From CAVPGP01 sp963704025 (GTDB lineage Bacteria; Actinomycetota; Thermoleophilia; Gaiellales; Gaiellaceae): 64,000 bases of DNA. This document shows positions 32,235 through 42,302 of this stretch, piece after piece. Each line of letters opens with the position of its first letter. Positions within the stretch are counted from its first letter, which is position 1. The notes below the pieces were generated by a model. It did no database searches. It worked only from the letters and a program-made list of their open reading frames with translations, and was not told the DNA's origin. Location of the stretch: assembly GCA_963704025.1 (NCBI GenBank), contig CAVPGP010000002.1:682001-746000 (forward strand). Reading direction: 5' to 3'. The position numbers and the translations under genes are program-made.

Positions 32235-33296
32235 CTAGCGCTGCGAGCGGGGGTCGAACGCGTCGCGCAGCCCGTCGCCGAGCAGGTTGAACGCGAGCGT
32301 CGTCGCCAGCACCGCGAGGCCCGGCCACACCATCAGCCACGGCTGCGTGGTGTAGAAGTCGGGCGCGCCGGCGAGGAGGTTGCCCCAGCTCGGCGTCGGC
32401 AGCTTGATGCCGAGTCCCAGGAACGAGAGGCCGGCCTCGGCGAGCACGTAGCCGGCGACCGCGAGCGTCGAGTAGACGATGATCGGCGCCACGAGGTGGG
32501 GCAGCACGTGCGAGCGGATGATCCTCCAGTCGCTTGCACCGACCATGCGGGCGGCCTCGACGAACTCCTTCTCGCGCAGGCTCAGCACGACGGCGCGGAT
32601 GATGCGCGCCGGGTAGAACCAGCCGAAGATCGAGAAGATCACGACGAGGGTGAAGACGCCCTTGCCGAAGAACCCGCCGAAGGTGATGCTGTCGAGCCGG
32701 GGGCCGACGGTCGAGGCGAGGGCGATGATGAAGAGCAGGTACGGGAAGCACATCGTGATCTCGGTGACGCGGGAGATCACGGTGTCGACCGCGCCGCGGT
32801 AGTACCCGGCGAGCGAGCCGAGCAGGATCCCGATCGACATGGCGCCGATGGTCGAGAGAACGGCGACCTCGAGCGAGACCTGGGCGCCGTAGAGCAGCCG
32901 CAGGAACTCGTCGCGGCCGAGCGTCCCGTCCGCGCCGAGGATGAAGAGCGTCGTCTGGCCGGGATGCAGCACATCGTCGACGCGCGTCATCGGCCCGACC
33001 GGGAGGAGGGTCCCCGGGTCGACCGCGGTGAAGTAGAGGTCGTTCGGCCCGTGCCCGAGGATCGCGGCGGCGATCGGCGCGCCGATGAACGCCACGATCA
33101 CCAGGAAGATCACGAAGATGCCACCGCCGATCGCGACCTTGTCGCGCTTGAGGCGGATCCAGACCTGCTCCCAGTAGCCGCGGGCCTTGACGGCTTCGAT
33201 TCCCTCGCCGAGCTCGGTGCCCGACTCCGTGGCGACGGCGCCCTGGAGGCCGATGCCGCCGGGGACGAGATCCTTTGTGTCCTGGGTCTTCGCCAT
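32235..33296 (-). CDS. Peptide ABC transporter permease (OppC/DppC type)
   Basis: 353 residues. A cytoplasmic N-terminal tail of about 50 residues precedes the first helix (IGGGIFVIFLVIVAFIGAPI); the OppC-type loop and five more helices follow, with the coupling helix RMVGASDWRIIRSHVLPH. In this locus it is encoded first, before the binding protein, whereas in many dpp/opp operons it follows dppB. It begins 93 bases after the atpG stop, with a repeat box in between. Confidence 0.93.
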   Translation of the reverse strand: MAKTQDTKDLVPGGIGLQGAVATESGTELGEGIEAVKARGYWEQVWIRLKRDKVAIGGGIFVIFLVIVAFIGAPIAAAILGHGPNDLYFTAVDPGTLLPVGPMTRVDDVLHPGQTTLFILGADGTLGRDEFLRLLYGAQVSLEVAVLSTIGAMSIGILLGSLAGYYRGAVDTVISRVTEITMCFPYLLFIIALASTVGPRLDSITFGGFFGKGVFTLVVIFSIFGWFYPARIIRAVVLSLREKEFVEAARMVGASDWRIIRSHVLPHLVAPIIVYSTLAVAGYVLAEAGLSFLGLGIKLPTPSWGNLLAGAPDFYTTQPWLMVWPGLAVLATTLAFNLLGDGLRDAFDPRSQR

Positions 33297-33314
33297 GCGG
33301 GACGCTGAGCATAC

Positions 33315-33331
33315 CGGCGCCCTCGGCGCCG
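33315..33331 (-). other. GC-rich stem-loop between atpG and the transporter
   Basis: CGGCGCC-CTC-GGCGCCG forms a 7-bp stem with a 3-base loop, about 60 bases after atpG. No T-run follows on the minus strand, so it is at best a weak terminator separating the atp and transporter transcripts. Confidence 0.4.
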
Positions 33332-33362
33332 TTGCAGCTAGAGACGCGGGCGAGGCGGGATC

Positions 33363-33384
33363 GTTTGTTGCGAGTTTGTTAAGA
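33363..33384 (-). promoter_or_regulatory. Tandem 11-base direct repeat before the dppC-type gene
   Basis: On the plus strand GTTTGTTGCGA is followed directly by GTTTGTTAAGA, the clearest copy of the repeat box found three times in this transporter locus. It starts 6 bases past the atpG stop and is about 67 bases upstream of the dppC-type ATG. A TATGCT at 33308-33313 could be the -10 but is 49 bases from the box. Confidence 0.5.
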
Positions 33385-33389
33385 GCTCG

Positions 33390-34286
33390 CTAGCCCGTGA
33401 GCGCGTCGGCGCCGGCGACGACCTCGAGGATCTCCTGTGTGATCTCCGCCTGGCGTGCACGGTTCATGGCAAGCGTCAGCGAGTCGATCAGCTCGCCGGC
33501 CGACTTCGTGGCGTTCCGCATGGCCGTCATCCGCGCGCCCTGCTCCGAGGCGGCGGATTCGAGCAGGGCGCGGTAGATCTCCGTCTCGAGGTAGACCGGC
33601 AGCAGCCGGGCCAGGATCTCCTCCGGCTCCGGCTCGTAGATGAAGTCGCCGCGCAGGGCCTGCTGCTGCGCCTCGGCCTCCTCGCCCGCCTCCAGCACGC
33701 TCTCCGGGATCGGGAGCACGTCCGTGACCGTGACGCGCTGGACGAGCGGCGAGACGAACGCGTTGTAGACGATCACGACGCGGTCGACTTCGGCCTCCGA
33801 GTACAGCTCGGCGAGCCCGTGGGCCATCGCCTGCGCGTTCTCGTAGCGCGGGTTGTCGGAGAATCCGGTCCAGGCCTGTCCGACCGCGTAGCGCCGGAAG
33901 CGGAGCGTGGACGCCCCTTTCTTGCCGGCGACGAACCAGGTGACGTCCTTCCCCTCGGCTCGCAACTCGCGCTCGAGCGCGAGCGCGCGGCGGATCACCT
34001 GGGCGTTGAAGGCGCCGGCGAGGCCGCGGTCGCCGGTGATCGGGACGATCGCCACGCGCTCCACGTTCTCCCGCCGCTGCAGGAGCGGCAGGTTGCGAAA
34101 GGACGCGGCGGCGCGCGCAGTCCCGACCATCAGCTCGGTCATCCGGTCCGCGTACGGCCGCATCGACTCGATGCGCGTCTGCGCCTTGCGCAGCTTCGCG
34201 CCGGCGACGAGCTCCATCGCGCGGGTGATCTTGCGCGTGTTGCGGATCGAGCGGATCCGCCGGCCGATGTCCTGGAAGGAAGCCAT
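33390..34286 (-). CDS. atpG: ATP synthase F1 subunit gamma
   Basis: Rotor shaft. The 298-residue product has the coiled-coil N-terminus (MASFQDIGRRIRSIRNTRKITRAMELVA) and C-terminal helix (TKSAGELIDSLTLAMNRARQAEITQEILEVVAGA) that form the rotor, and ITGDRGLAGAFNAQ in the Rossmann-like part. It ends the upstream half of the atp cluster; atpD, normally next, is 7.5 kb away. Confidence 0.97.
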   Translation of the reverse strand: MASFQDIGRRIRSIRNTRKITRAMELVAGAKLRKAQTRIESMRPYADRMTELMVGTARAAASFRNLPLLQRRENVERVAIVPITGDRGLAGAFNAQVIRRALALERELRAEGKDVTWFVAGKKGASTLRFRRYAVGQAWTGFSDNPRYENAQAMAHGLAELYSEAEVDRVVIVYNAFVSPLVQRVTVTDVLPIPESVLEAGEEAEAQQQALRGDFIYEPEPEEILARLLPVYLETEIYRALLESAASEQGARMTAMRNATKSAGELIDSLTLAMNRARQAEITQEILEVVAGADALTG

Positions 34287-34297
34287 CTAGTGGGCAC

Positions 34298-35830
<1,533 letters not shown>

Positions 35831-35833
35831 TGG

Positions 35834-36372
35834 TCAGCTCCTTGCACTGGTGAGTTCCTGACGAAGTCTCTGGAGGCGGCCGCGCACGCTCGCGTCGAGG
35901 CGGAGCGAGCCGGCCTGGAGGACGATGCCCCCGATCAGGTCGGGGTCGACCTTGCGGGTCGCCTCCACGGGGCGGCCCGACGCCTGCGTGATCTTCTCGA
36001 CGATCTGCGCGGCCTCGGGATCCGACAGCTCGTAGGCGGTGGTCAACTCGACGGTGAGCACGCGCTGCTCGGCGGCGACGAGCGCCTCGAGCTCGCGGGC
36101 GATCTCCGGCAGCTCGCCCGCGCGGCCCTTCTCGGCGAGCAGGCGGACGAAGTTGCGCATGATCTCGTCGGCGTCGTCGCCGAGCACGTCGACGAGGACT
36201 GACGCCTTCACCTCGGGCTCCAGCTCGGGGTTCTCGAGCACGGTGCGGAGCTCGGGGACCTGCTCGACGGCTGCGGCGAGGTCCGCTATCTGCTCCCGCA
36301 CGGGCTCGACGAGGTTCTTCTCCTGCGTCGCCGCGAAGAGTGCCCGGCGTACATGCGGTGCGCGATCGACAC
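35834..36372 (-). CDS. atpH: ATP synthase F1 subunit delta, one apparent frameshift
   Basis: Peripheral-stalk subunit joining F1 to the b subunits. The intact part begins at a GTG 36301, but the N-terminal 24 residues are encoded upstream in another frame: GTG 36372 opens MSIAHRMYAR, then after one missing base near 36345 comes ALFAATQEKNLVEPVREQ, the normal OSCP/delta start. Adding one base gives 179 residues, the usual length; the shorter frame has no normal N-terminal helix. The C-terminus has the conserved DPDLIGGIVLQAGSLRLD. This is the only deletion-type error I found; the others are insertions. Confidence 0.93.
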
Positions 36373-36373
36373 G

Positions 36374-36898
36374 CTAGGCCCCGCGCTCCAGGACGCTGAA
36401 GTCGAGCTCGGCGATCGCCTCGTCGATCAGCCGCCTCTGGTCGGCATCGGTGAGCGCCTTCCGCGTCACCTTCTCGGCCGCGAGGAGCGACAGCTGGGCG
36501 ACCTCCTCGCGGATCGCGCCGAGCGCCTTGGACGTCTCGGCCCCGATCTGCCGCTTCGTCTCCTCGAGCCGGCGCGCCCTGTCCGCCTCCGTCTCCTCGC
36601 GCACGCGCTCCCGCTGCGCGTCGGCGACGTGCCGCGCCTCGGACAGGATCTCCTCCGCGTCCTTGCGGGCGGCGCCGATCAGGGCTCGGTGCTCCTCGAC
36701 GAGCGCGCGTGCCTCGTCGCGGGCGCGGTCAGCCTCGTCGAGCGACAGGCGGATCCGCTCGCGGCGCTCGTCGATCACCTTCTGGATCGGCCCGAACGCA
36801 TACCGCTTGAGGACGAAGAAGGTGATCCCGAACGCGACCAGCGTCCAGATCATCAGGCCGGGGACGACCTTGATCAGTGCAGATGAGGCAAGCAGCAT
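36374..36898 (-). CDS. atpF: ATP synthase Fo subunit b
   Basis: Peripheral stalk. One N-terminal membrane helix (VPGLMIWTLVAFGITFFVLKR trimmed by a residue or two) is followed by a long charged coiled coil to residue 174. Start ATG 36898. A single b gene is present, so the stalk is a homodimer. Confidence 0.95.
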   Translation of the reverse strand: MLLASSALIKVVPGLMIWTLVAFGITFFVLKRYAFGPIQKVIDERRERIRLSLDEADRARDEARALVEEHRALIGAARKDAEEILSEARHVADAQRERVREETEADRARRLEETKRQIGAETSKALGAIREEVAQLSLLAAEKVTRKALTDADQRRLIDEAIAELDFSVLERGA

Positions 36899-36908
36899 CG
36901 GCGACGGC

Positions 36909-37169
36909 TCAGATCAGGACGTAGGCGAGCAGGCCGCCGACGAGGCCGTAGAAGACGACCGCCTCGGTGAGGGCGAAGCCGAGCCACATGATCCCTTGCA
37001 GCTCGCCGCGCAGCTCGGGCTGGCGGGCGACCGACTGGATCATGGAGCCGAAGATGTTGCCGATGCCGACGCCGGCTCCGAGCGCGCCGAGGCCGATACC
37101 GAGCGCAAGCGCGATCGCCTTGCCGGCGTCGACGCCGTCGGAGGCGGCTGCGACAAGAGTGCCTACCAC
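36909..37169 (-). CDS. atpE: ATP synthase Fo subunit c
   Basis: Ring subunit. GTG 37169 with a strong AAGGAGGA 6 bases before it gives 86 residues: two helices, the first with the glycine repeat LGIGLGALGAGVGIGN, the second carrying the ion-binding glutamate in LGFALTEAVVFYGLV. The residues around it (no QxxES/T set) fit proton rather than sodium coupling. The frame stays open upstream but that part is antisense-frame noise from atpB. Confidence 0.95.
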   Translation of the reverse strand: MVGTLVAAASDGVDAGKAIALALGIGLGALGAGVGIGNIFGSMIQSVARQPELRGELQGIMWLGFALTEAVVFYGLVGGLLAYVLI

Positions 37170-37180
37170 GTGACTCCTCC

Positions 37181-38074
37181 TTAGTGTTCCGGCTCGATCG
37201 CCGAGCCGATGTAGATGGCGGACAGAGCAGCAAAGATGAAGGCCTGGATCGAGACGACGATCACGACCTCGAAGAGGTAGAAGATCGTCGCGAGCGGCAC
37301 GGAGATCACCGCGAGGAAGACGTTCTCGAGCACGAAGATCAGGCCGATGAAGGTCAGGATCAGCATGTGGCCGGCGAGCATGTTCGCGAACAGGCGGACG
37401 CTCAGCGAGATGAGGCGCATGAACTGGCCCAGCACCTCGAGGACCGCGATGAACACGAGCAGGAAGCCGGCAAGGAGACCGGTCGGCGAGAAGCCTGGCT
37501 TCGGGAGCCCGCTCGGGATCCAGCTCTTGAAGTAGCGGATCGGGCCGTTCGCGCGGATGCCCTCGACGTGCGTGAAGACCCATGTCATCAGGGCGAGCGC
37601 AAGGGTGACGGAGATCGACGCGGTCGCCGCGTAGATGCCGAATACCGGCAGCCCGTGCCACTTCTCGTCCGTAATCGGGAGCGGGATGAAGCCGAGCATG
37701 TTCACCACCCAGATGAAGAGCATCAGGCTTGCGACGTAGGGAAACCACCTGCCGATCGCCTTCGTGGGCAGGCCCTGCTCGGCCACCTGCGTCTGGGCGA
37801 TCTCGTAGACCATCTCCCCCACCGTCTGCCGCCGGCTGGGCTCGCTCCGGAGGCGGAACCGCATCAGGAAGATCCCGAGCAGACAGGTCAGAAGCGCCCC
37901 GAGGAACAGGTACACGACGGCCTTGTTGATCGAGAGATTGAGCGGGCCGAGGTGGATGGGGATCCAGTCGTGAAGCTCGAACTCGTCCTCGGGATGGAAC
38001 TCGCCCTTCGCCGACGCGGACGCGGGGACGGCGAGCACGACCAGGGTCGTCACGATGCCGACGAAGCGCCTCAC
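37181..38074 (-). CDS. atpB: ATP synthase Fo subunit a
   Basis: Stator channel. 297 residues with an N-terminal signal-like helix (RFVGIVTTLVVLAVPASASA), an extracellular stretch of about 25 residues, then membrane helices. The essential arginine lies in RLISLSVRLFANMLAGHML; the end has FEVVIVVSIQAFIFAALSAIY-type helix. Start overlaps the next upstream gene by 4 bases (38071-38074). Confidence 0.95.
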   Translation of the reverse strand: MRRFVGIVTTLVVLAVPASASAKGEFHPEDEFELHDWIPIHLGPLNLSINKAVVYLFLGALLTCLLGIFLMRFRLRSEPSRRQTVGEMVYEIAQTQVAEQGLPTKAIGRWFPYVASLMLFIWVVNMLGFIPLPITDEKWHGLPVFGIYAATASISVTLALALMTWVFTHVEGIRANGPIRYFKSWIPSGLPKPGFSPTGLLAGFLLVFIAVLEVLGQFMRLISLSVRLFANMLAGHMLILTFIGLIFVLENVFLAVISVPLATIFYLFEVVIVVSIQAFIFAALSAIYIGSAIEPEH

Positions 38075-38460
38075 GCGGTCCGGTTCCCGAAGTACGTCAG
38101 CAGCGAGAGGGAGAGCTCGACCGTGTACGCGAGCGCGTAGACGAGAGCCGCGGCGACGCCCAGCGAGGCGTCGGAGACCGCGACTGCGAACACGACCACC
38201 ATCACGGCGATCGCCCTGAACATCATTCCGAAGGCCACCACTCCCGAGGCGGCGAGATTACCGGCCCCGGTGCGAAGGCGCGCCAACAACAGTCCGAAGG
38301 CCTGGCTGCCGACCCAGAGGACGGCTCCCAGCGCCCACCCGCTGACGCGCCAGCCGGCCAGCAGGAAGACAGGCAGCGCGAACGCGACAACGAGGCCTGC
38401 GGCGGCCACGGGCAGCAGCTTCGGGGGCGCGGGGCGCGGCTGGAGCGTCGCCGCTCTCAC
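38071..38460 (-). CDS. Membrane protein in the atp operon, AtpI-like
   Basis: GTG 38460 opens 129 residues with four predicted membrane helices and few charges. The position, before atpB with 4-base overlaps on both sides, is that of atpI (ATP synthase protein I), which helps c-ring assembly or Mg2+ supply. Sequence similarity in this family is weak, so the call rests mainly on topology and context. Confidence 0.75.
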   Translation of the reverse strand: MRAATLQPRPAPPKLLPVAAAGLVVAFALPVFLLAGWRVSGWALGAVLWVGSQAFGLLLARLRTGAGNLAASGVVAFGMMFRAIAVMVVVFAVAVSDASLGVAAALVYALAYTVELSLSLLTYFGNRTA

Positions 38461-38657
38461 GAGAGCGCGCTCCGATAGCGGCGGTAGACGCCGAAGATCC
38501 CGGCGGGGATGCCGACCAGGATTCCGATCAGGAAACCGATCCCGGCCGACCCGGCAGCCCAGCCGAGCAGGAGCCCGACTACCGCGATCGCGCCCGTGTA
38601 GCCGACCAGGACCATGCCTGCGCCGGCGAGCGGCAGCGAGGGGCGCGTCTCGTCCAT
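38457..38657 (-). CDS. AtpZ/AtpI-type small membrane protein
   Basis: ATG 38657 gives 66 residues with two membrane helices (GYTGAIAVVGLLLGWAAGSA and GFLIGILVGIPAGIFGVYRR), the pattern of the F1Fo ATPase gene-1/AtpZ family reported to help Mg2+/Ca2+ supply and assembly. A TTG at 38675 would add six residues. It is the first gene of the atp cluster; its stop overlaps the next GTG (GTGA). Divergent from the + strand hydrolase 92 bases away. Confidence 0.82.
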   Translation of the reverse strand: MDETRPSLPLAGAGMVLVGYTGAIAVVGLLLGWAAGSAGIGFLIGILVGIPAGIFGVYRRYRSALS

Positions 38658-38749
38658 GCGGCGTGAGCATACCAACCGAGACGCCCGAGCTTGTAACAGG
38701 CCAAACCCCTTGTCTCCATGGAATCCGTGCTCGCTTGTAAGCTCCGCGG

Positions 38750-39478
38750 ATGCAGGTCGAGCGCTGGGGAAACGGGCCTCGGGTGGTGCTCGTGCACGGC
38801 AGCGTCGGCAACGGCAGCTCGAGCTGGACCCCGCTGCGGGCGCTTGCAGACCGCTACCAGCTCGTCGTCCTGAACCGGCCAGGCTTCCCGCCGAACCCGC
38901 CGGACGAGCGGGTCGACTTCGAGGAGCATGGGACGCTCGTGGCCGGGCTGCTCGAGCCGGGCGACCATCTCGTCGGCCATTCCTACGGGGGCGTCGTTTG
39001 CCTCTACGCGGCGGCAGCTCGCCCGGACGCCCTCCGCTCGCTGACGCTCGTGGAGCCGCCGGCGACGCGCCTCGCGCTCGATCGGCCGGCGGTGGCCGAG
39101 TTCGCAGAGGGCGCCGAGTGGTTCTGGTCGCACGGGCCGGACGATCCGCGGCTCTTCCTGGCAGCCTTTCTGGAGCGCGTGGGTTCCGGCTCGGGCTCGC
39201 TCCCGGACCCGCTCCCGCCCGAGCTCGAGCAGGGCGCGCGGACGCTCATGTTGGAGCGCGGGCCCTGGGAGGCGGATCCGCCGCTCGCGGCGATCGCCGC
39301 GGCGCCCTTCCCGAAGCTCGTCGTCTCGGGCGGCCACAGCGAGGCCTTCGAGGCGATCTGCGACGAACTGGAACGCCGGCTGGGCGCGGAGCGCGCGACC
39401 TGCCCCGGTGCGGGCCACTCGATCCAGCGGGCCCCCGGGTTCGCAGAGCTCATTGGTGCTTTCCTCGACCGGACCTAG
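38750..39478 (+). CDS. Alpha/beta-hydrolase
   Basis: 242 residues with the fold's oxyanion segment VVLVHGSVGNGSSSW, nucleophile elbow VGHSYGGVV and a C-terminal catalytic His in CPGAGHSIQRAP. The acid is probably the Asp/Glu after SGGHSEA. No signal peptide. Substrate unknown; small esters or amides are typical. First of two + strand genes inserted between the atp cluster and the wecA-prfA block. Confidence 0.88.
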   Translation: MQVERWGNGPRVVLVHGSVGNGSSSWTPLRALADRYQLVVLNRPGFPPNPPDERVDFEEHGTLVAGLLEPGDHLVGHSYGGVVCLYAAAARPDALRSLTLVEPPATRLALDRPAVAEFAEGAEWFWSHGPDDPRLFLAAFLERVGSGSGSLPDPLPPELEQGARTLMLERGPWEADPPLAAIAAAPFPKLVVSGGHSEAFEAICDELERRLGAERATCPGAGHSIQRAPGFAELIGAFLDRT

Positions 39479-39528
39479 GTCCAGGCCTCGGTGGCGTAGG
39501 CGCCGCGCCTCCTGTCCGCCCGACGCGG

Positions 39529-41103
39529 ATGCCTGACGCCGTCGTCATCGGCGCGGGGCCGAACGGCCTCGTCGCCGCCAACCACCTCGCAGACGCGGGC
39601 TGGAGCGTGAGCGTCTTCGAGGCGGAGAACGAGCCCGGCGGCGCCGTCAGGTCGGAGGAGCTCGTCGAGCCCGGCTTCGTCAACGACGTCTGCTCGGCCT
39701 TCTACCCGCTCGCGGCCGCCTCACCGGCGATCCAGGCTCTCGAGCTCGAGCGCTGGGGGTTGCGCTGGCGGCGCGGCCGGTACGCGCTGGCGCATCCCGG
39801 GACGGACGGGTCCGCCGCGGTGCTCTCGCGCGACCTCGACGCCACGGCGACCTCGCTCGACGGATTCGCGCCGGGCGACGGCGACGCGTGGCGCGCGCTC
39901 TACCGTGTCTGGCGGCGGGCAGCGCCCGCGCTCCTCGACGCAATGGTGACGCCGATGCCGCCGCTGCGCGGCGTCGCGAGGCTCGCCGCGACGCCGCAGC
40001 TTCTGGAGCCCGCGCTGCTCCCGGTCGCGAGCCTGGTCCGGCGACGCTTTCGCGGCGTCGGCGCGGCACGGCTGCTGATCGGCAACGCGCTCCACACGGA
40101 TGTGCCGCCCGGCTCTGCCGGCAGCGGCTTCTTCGGCTGGCTGCTGACGGCACTCGGCCAGGACGTCGGCTTCCCGTTCCCCGAGGGCGGCGCGGGCCGG
40201 CTCGCCGACGCACTCGTGCGCCGGCTCGAGGCGAAGGGAGGCACCGTCACGAGCGGCAGCCGGGTCGAGCGCATCCTGCTCCGGCGGGGCGCCGCAATCG
40301 GCGTGCGACTGGCGGACGGGGTGGAGGTCGGTGCCGGACGGGCCGTCCTGGCGGACGTCGACGCTCCTTCGCTCTACCTCCGCCTCGTCGGGCCGGAGCG
40401 GCTGCCGGCCGGGATCCGCTTCGGCCTGCGGCGGTTCTGCTGGGATCCGGCGGCGTTCAAGCTGGACTGGACGCTCGACGGGACGGTGCCGTGGGCCGCC
40501 GAGGAGGCGCGGCAGTCACCCGTCGTCCACCTCGGCGCCGACTCGCCCGGCGAGCTCCGCGTCTGGTCGGCGGAGCTCCGGGCCGGGCGCGTCCCCGAGA
40601 GGCCGTTTCTCGTCTTCGGCCAGTACGCGCTCGCCGATCCGACCCGCGCGCCGGACGGCACGGAGACCGCCTGGGCGTACACGCGGGTCCCTCGCGGCCT
40701 GCCGTGGGACGGCCAAGAGGCGGAACGGCTCGCCGATCGCGTGGAGCGCCGGATCGAGGACTATGCACCGGGCTTCCGCTCCCTGATCCGGGGCCGACAC
40801 GTGCTGACGCCGGACGGGCTCGAAGCGCGGGACTCGAACCTCGCCGGCGGCTCGCTCAACGGCGGCACGGCGCGCGTCCGTCAGCAGCTGTTCCTTCGCC
40901 CCGTCCCGGGCCTCGGCCGGCCGGAGACGCCGTTCGCGCGGCTCTATCTCGCATCGTCGTCGGCCCATCCGGGCGGCGGCGTGCATGGAGCGTGCGGCGC
41001 GATCGCGGCGCGCGCCGCGCTGAACTCGATGCGATCTCGAAATGTCGCACTGCTGGCCGGCGCCGCCGCGGTCGTCGCGGTCGTCGCGGTCCTGCAGCGT
41101 TGA
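39529..41103 (+). CDS. Phytoene dehydrogenase-like FAD-dependent oxidoreductase
   Basis: ATG 39529 opens 524 residues; the frame continues upstream but without homology. N-terminal FAD motif DAVVIGAGPNGLVAANHLA with the following EAENEPGGAVRSEEL is the CrtI/amine oxidase signature, and the C-terminus has SSSAHPGGGVHGACGAIAA, the second FAD segment. A final hydrophobic helix of about 18 residues could anchor it to the membrane. No phytoene synthase or other carotenoid gene is near, so the substrate may not be a carotenoid. 50 bases after the hydrolase. Confidence 0.9.
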   Translation: MPDAVVIGAGPNGLVAANHLADAGWSVSVFEAENEPGGAVRSEELVEPGFVNDVCSAFYPLAAASPAIQALELERWGLRWRRGRYALAHPGTDGSAAVLSRDLDATATSLDGFAPGDGDAWRALYRVWRRAAPALLDAMVTPMPPLRGVARLAATPQLLEPALLPVASLVRRRFRGVGAARLLIGNALHTDVPPGSAGSGFFGWLLTALGQDVGFPFPEGGAGRLADALVRRLEAKGGTVTSGSRVERILLRRGAAIGVRLADGVEVGAGRAVLADVDAPSLYLRLVGPERLPAGIRFGLRRFCWDPAAFKLDWTLDGTVPWAAEEARQSPVVHLGADSPGELRVWSAELRAGRVPERPFLVFGQYALADPTRAPDGTETAWAYTRVPRGLPWDGQEAERLADRVERRIEDYAPGFRSLIRGRHVLTPDGLEARDSNLAGGSLNGGTARVRQQLFLRPVPGLGRPETPFARLYLASSSAHPGGGVHGACGAIAARAALNSMRSRNVALLAGAAAVVAVVAVLQR

Positions 41104-41121
41104 GCCTCGAGTGCGGCCGCC

Positions 41122-41179
41122 AGGAGGGTTTGGCGAAATGACGTCTTTGCCACCGAGCGACATTCCGCCAAACCCTCCT
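41122..41179. terminator. 19-bp inverted repeat between convergent genes
   Basis: AGGAGGGTTTGGCGAAATG and CATTCCGCCAAACCCTCCT pair with one mismatch around a 20-base loop. It sits between the convergent FAD oxidoreductase (+) and the WecA-like gene (-), its right arm overlapping the latter's stop. A bidirectional terminator is likely, though there is no T-run. Confidence 0.65.
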
Positions 41180-42296
41180 AGGCCGACCGGCGCTGCCGCG
41201 CCTCGTCTTCCCGCCGGCGGATCACCGGGTTGCCGAGCTTGACGATCTCCAGCAGGTAGACGATCACGACCGAGACGGCGATCGCCGCGACGCCGATCAG
41301 CACGTCGGCGAAGGTCGGCCAGAAGCGCCAGTCGCCATGTGGCCGCGGGTGGACGAACCGCGTCGCGAGCGCCGCGCCCGCGAGCGCCACGCACCAGGCG
41401 TACATCGTCAGCACCGCGCGGCGCTGCGAAAAGCCGATGTCGAGGAACCGGTGGTGCAGATGCGTCCGGTCGGCGGTCCACACGGGGTGCCGGTACTTGA
41501 GCCGCTTCGCGACGACGAACGAGGTGTCGAGGATCGGGATCGCCAGCACGAGGAGCGGCAGCAGAAGGGTCACGAACGCCGCCGTCTTCAGGAGGCCCTG
41601 GATGGAGATCGTCGCGAGCGTGAAGCCGAGCAGCAGCGCCCCGGAGTCGCCCATGAAGATTCGCGCCGGGTAGAAGTTGTGCCGCAGGAAGCCGAGCGAG
41701 GCGCCGAAGACGATCGCCGCGAGGATCGCCGGCGCCGGCTTCCCGAGCGAGAGCGCGATCGCCGAGAAGGTGAAGCCGGAGATCGCGCAGACGCCCGCGG
41801 CGAGGCCGTCCAGCCCGTCGAGGAAGTTGACCATGTTCATGATCGCGATGATCCAGAGCCACGACGCCGGCATCCCGATCCAGGCCGGCAGCTCGTGGAC
41901 GCCGACAAAGGGGAACGTGAAGCGGTCGACCCAGATCCCCGCCGAGACCGGGATCGCCGCGGCGATCCCCTGGCCTCCGAGCTTCTCCCACCAGCGCAGC
42001 CCCCGGAAGTCGTCGATCGCCCCCACGGTCGTGGCCACGGCCATGCCGAGCAGCAGCCCCCGCGTCTCCTTGCTGAAGTCGAGAAACGCGAGTGCGGGGA
42101 CGAAGATCCCGAAGAAGAGCGCGAGCCCGCCCAGCCGTGGAACGGTGCGCAGATTTGCGCGACGCGCACCAGGGCGGTCGACGACGCCGAGCAGCCGCGC
42201 CATCCCGCCGACTGCGGGCGTGAGCAGGATCACGATCACGCAGGCGAGTACGGCGCCGTAGATGACCTCGGGATGGATGCGGAGCTGGTGCCACAT
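41178..42296 (-). CDS. Undecaprenyl-phosphate sugar-1-phosphate transferase, WecA/MraY family
   Basis: Polytopic enzyme (about ten helices, 372 residues) that links a UDP-HexNAc sugar phosphate to a polyprenyl phosphate, starting envelope glycopolymer or arabinogalactan-type synthesis. Motifs: DDFRGLRWWEKLGGQ (metal Asp pair), MNMVNFLDGLDGLAAGV, and the loop THLHHRFLDIGFSQRRA. In actinobacteria wecA is found between the prfA block and atp, as here. Could feed the LCP ligase at 16-18 kb. Confidence 0.93.
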   Translation of the reverse strand: MWHQLRIHPEVIYGAVLACVIVILLTPAVGGMARLLGVVDRPGARRANLRTVPRLGGLALFFGIFVPALAFLDFSKETRGLLLGMAVATTVGAIDDFRGLRWWEKLGGQGIAAAIPVSAGIWVDRFTFPFVGVHELPAWIGMPASWLWIIAIMNMVNFLDGLDGLAAGVCAISGFTFSAIALSLGKPAPAILAAIVFGASLGFLRHNFYPARIFMGDSGALLLGFTLATISIQGLLKTAAFVTLLLPLLVLAIPILDTSFVVAKRLKYRHPVWTADRTHLHHRFLDIGFSQRRAVLTMYAWCVALAGAALATRFVHPRPHGDWRFWPTFADVLIGVAAIAVSVVIVYLLEIVKLGNPVIRRREDEARQRRSA

Positions 42297-42302
42297 CCGC
42301 GT

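Noticed and set aside
36909..37748. A 279-residue reading frame covering atpE and part of atpB
   Set aside because: Only its last 86 residues are homologous (subunit c) and they have their own GTG and strong ribosome binding site; the rest is out-of-frame atpB.
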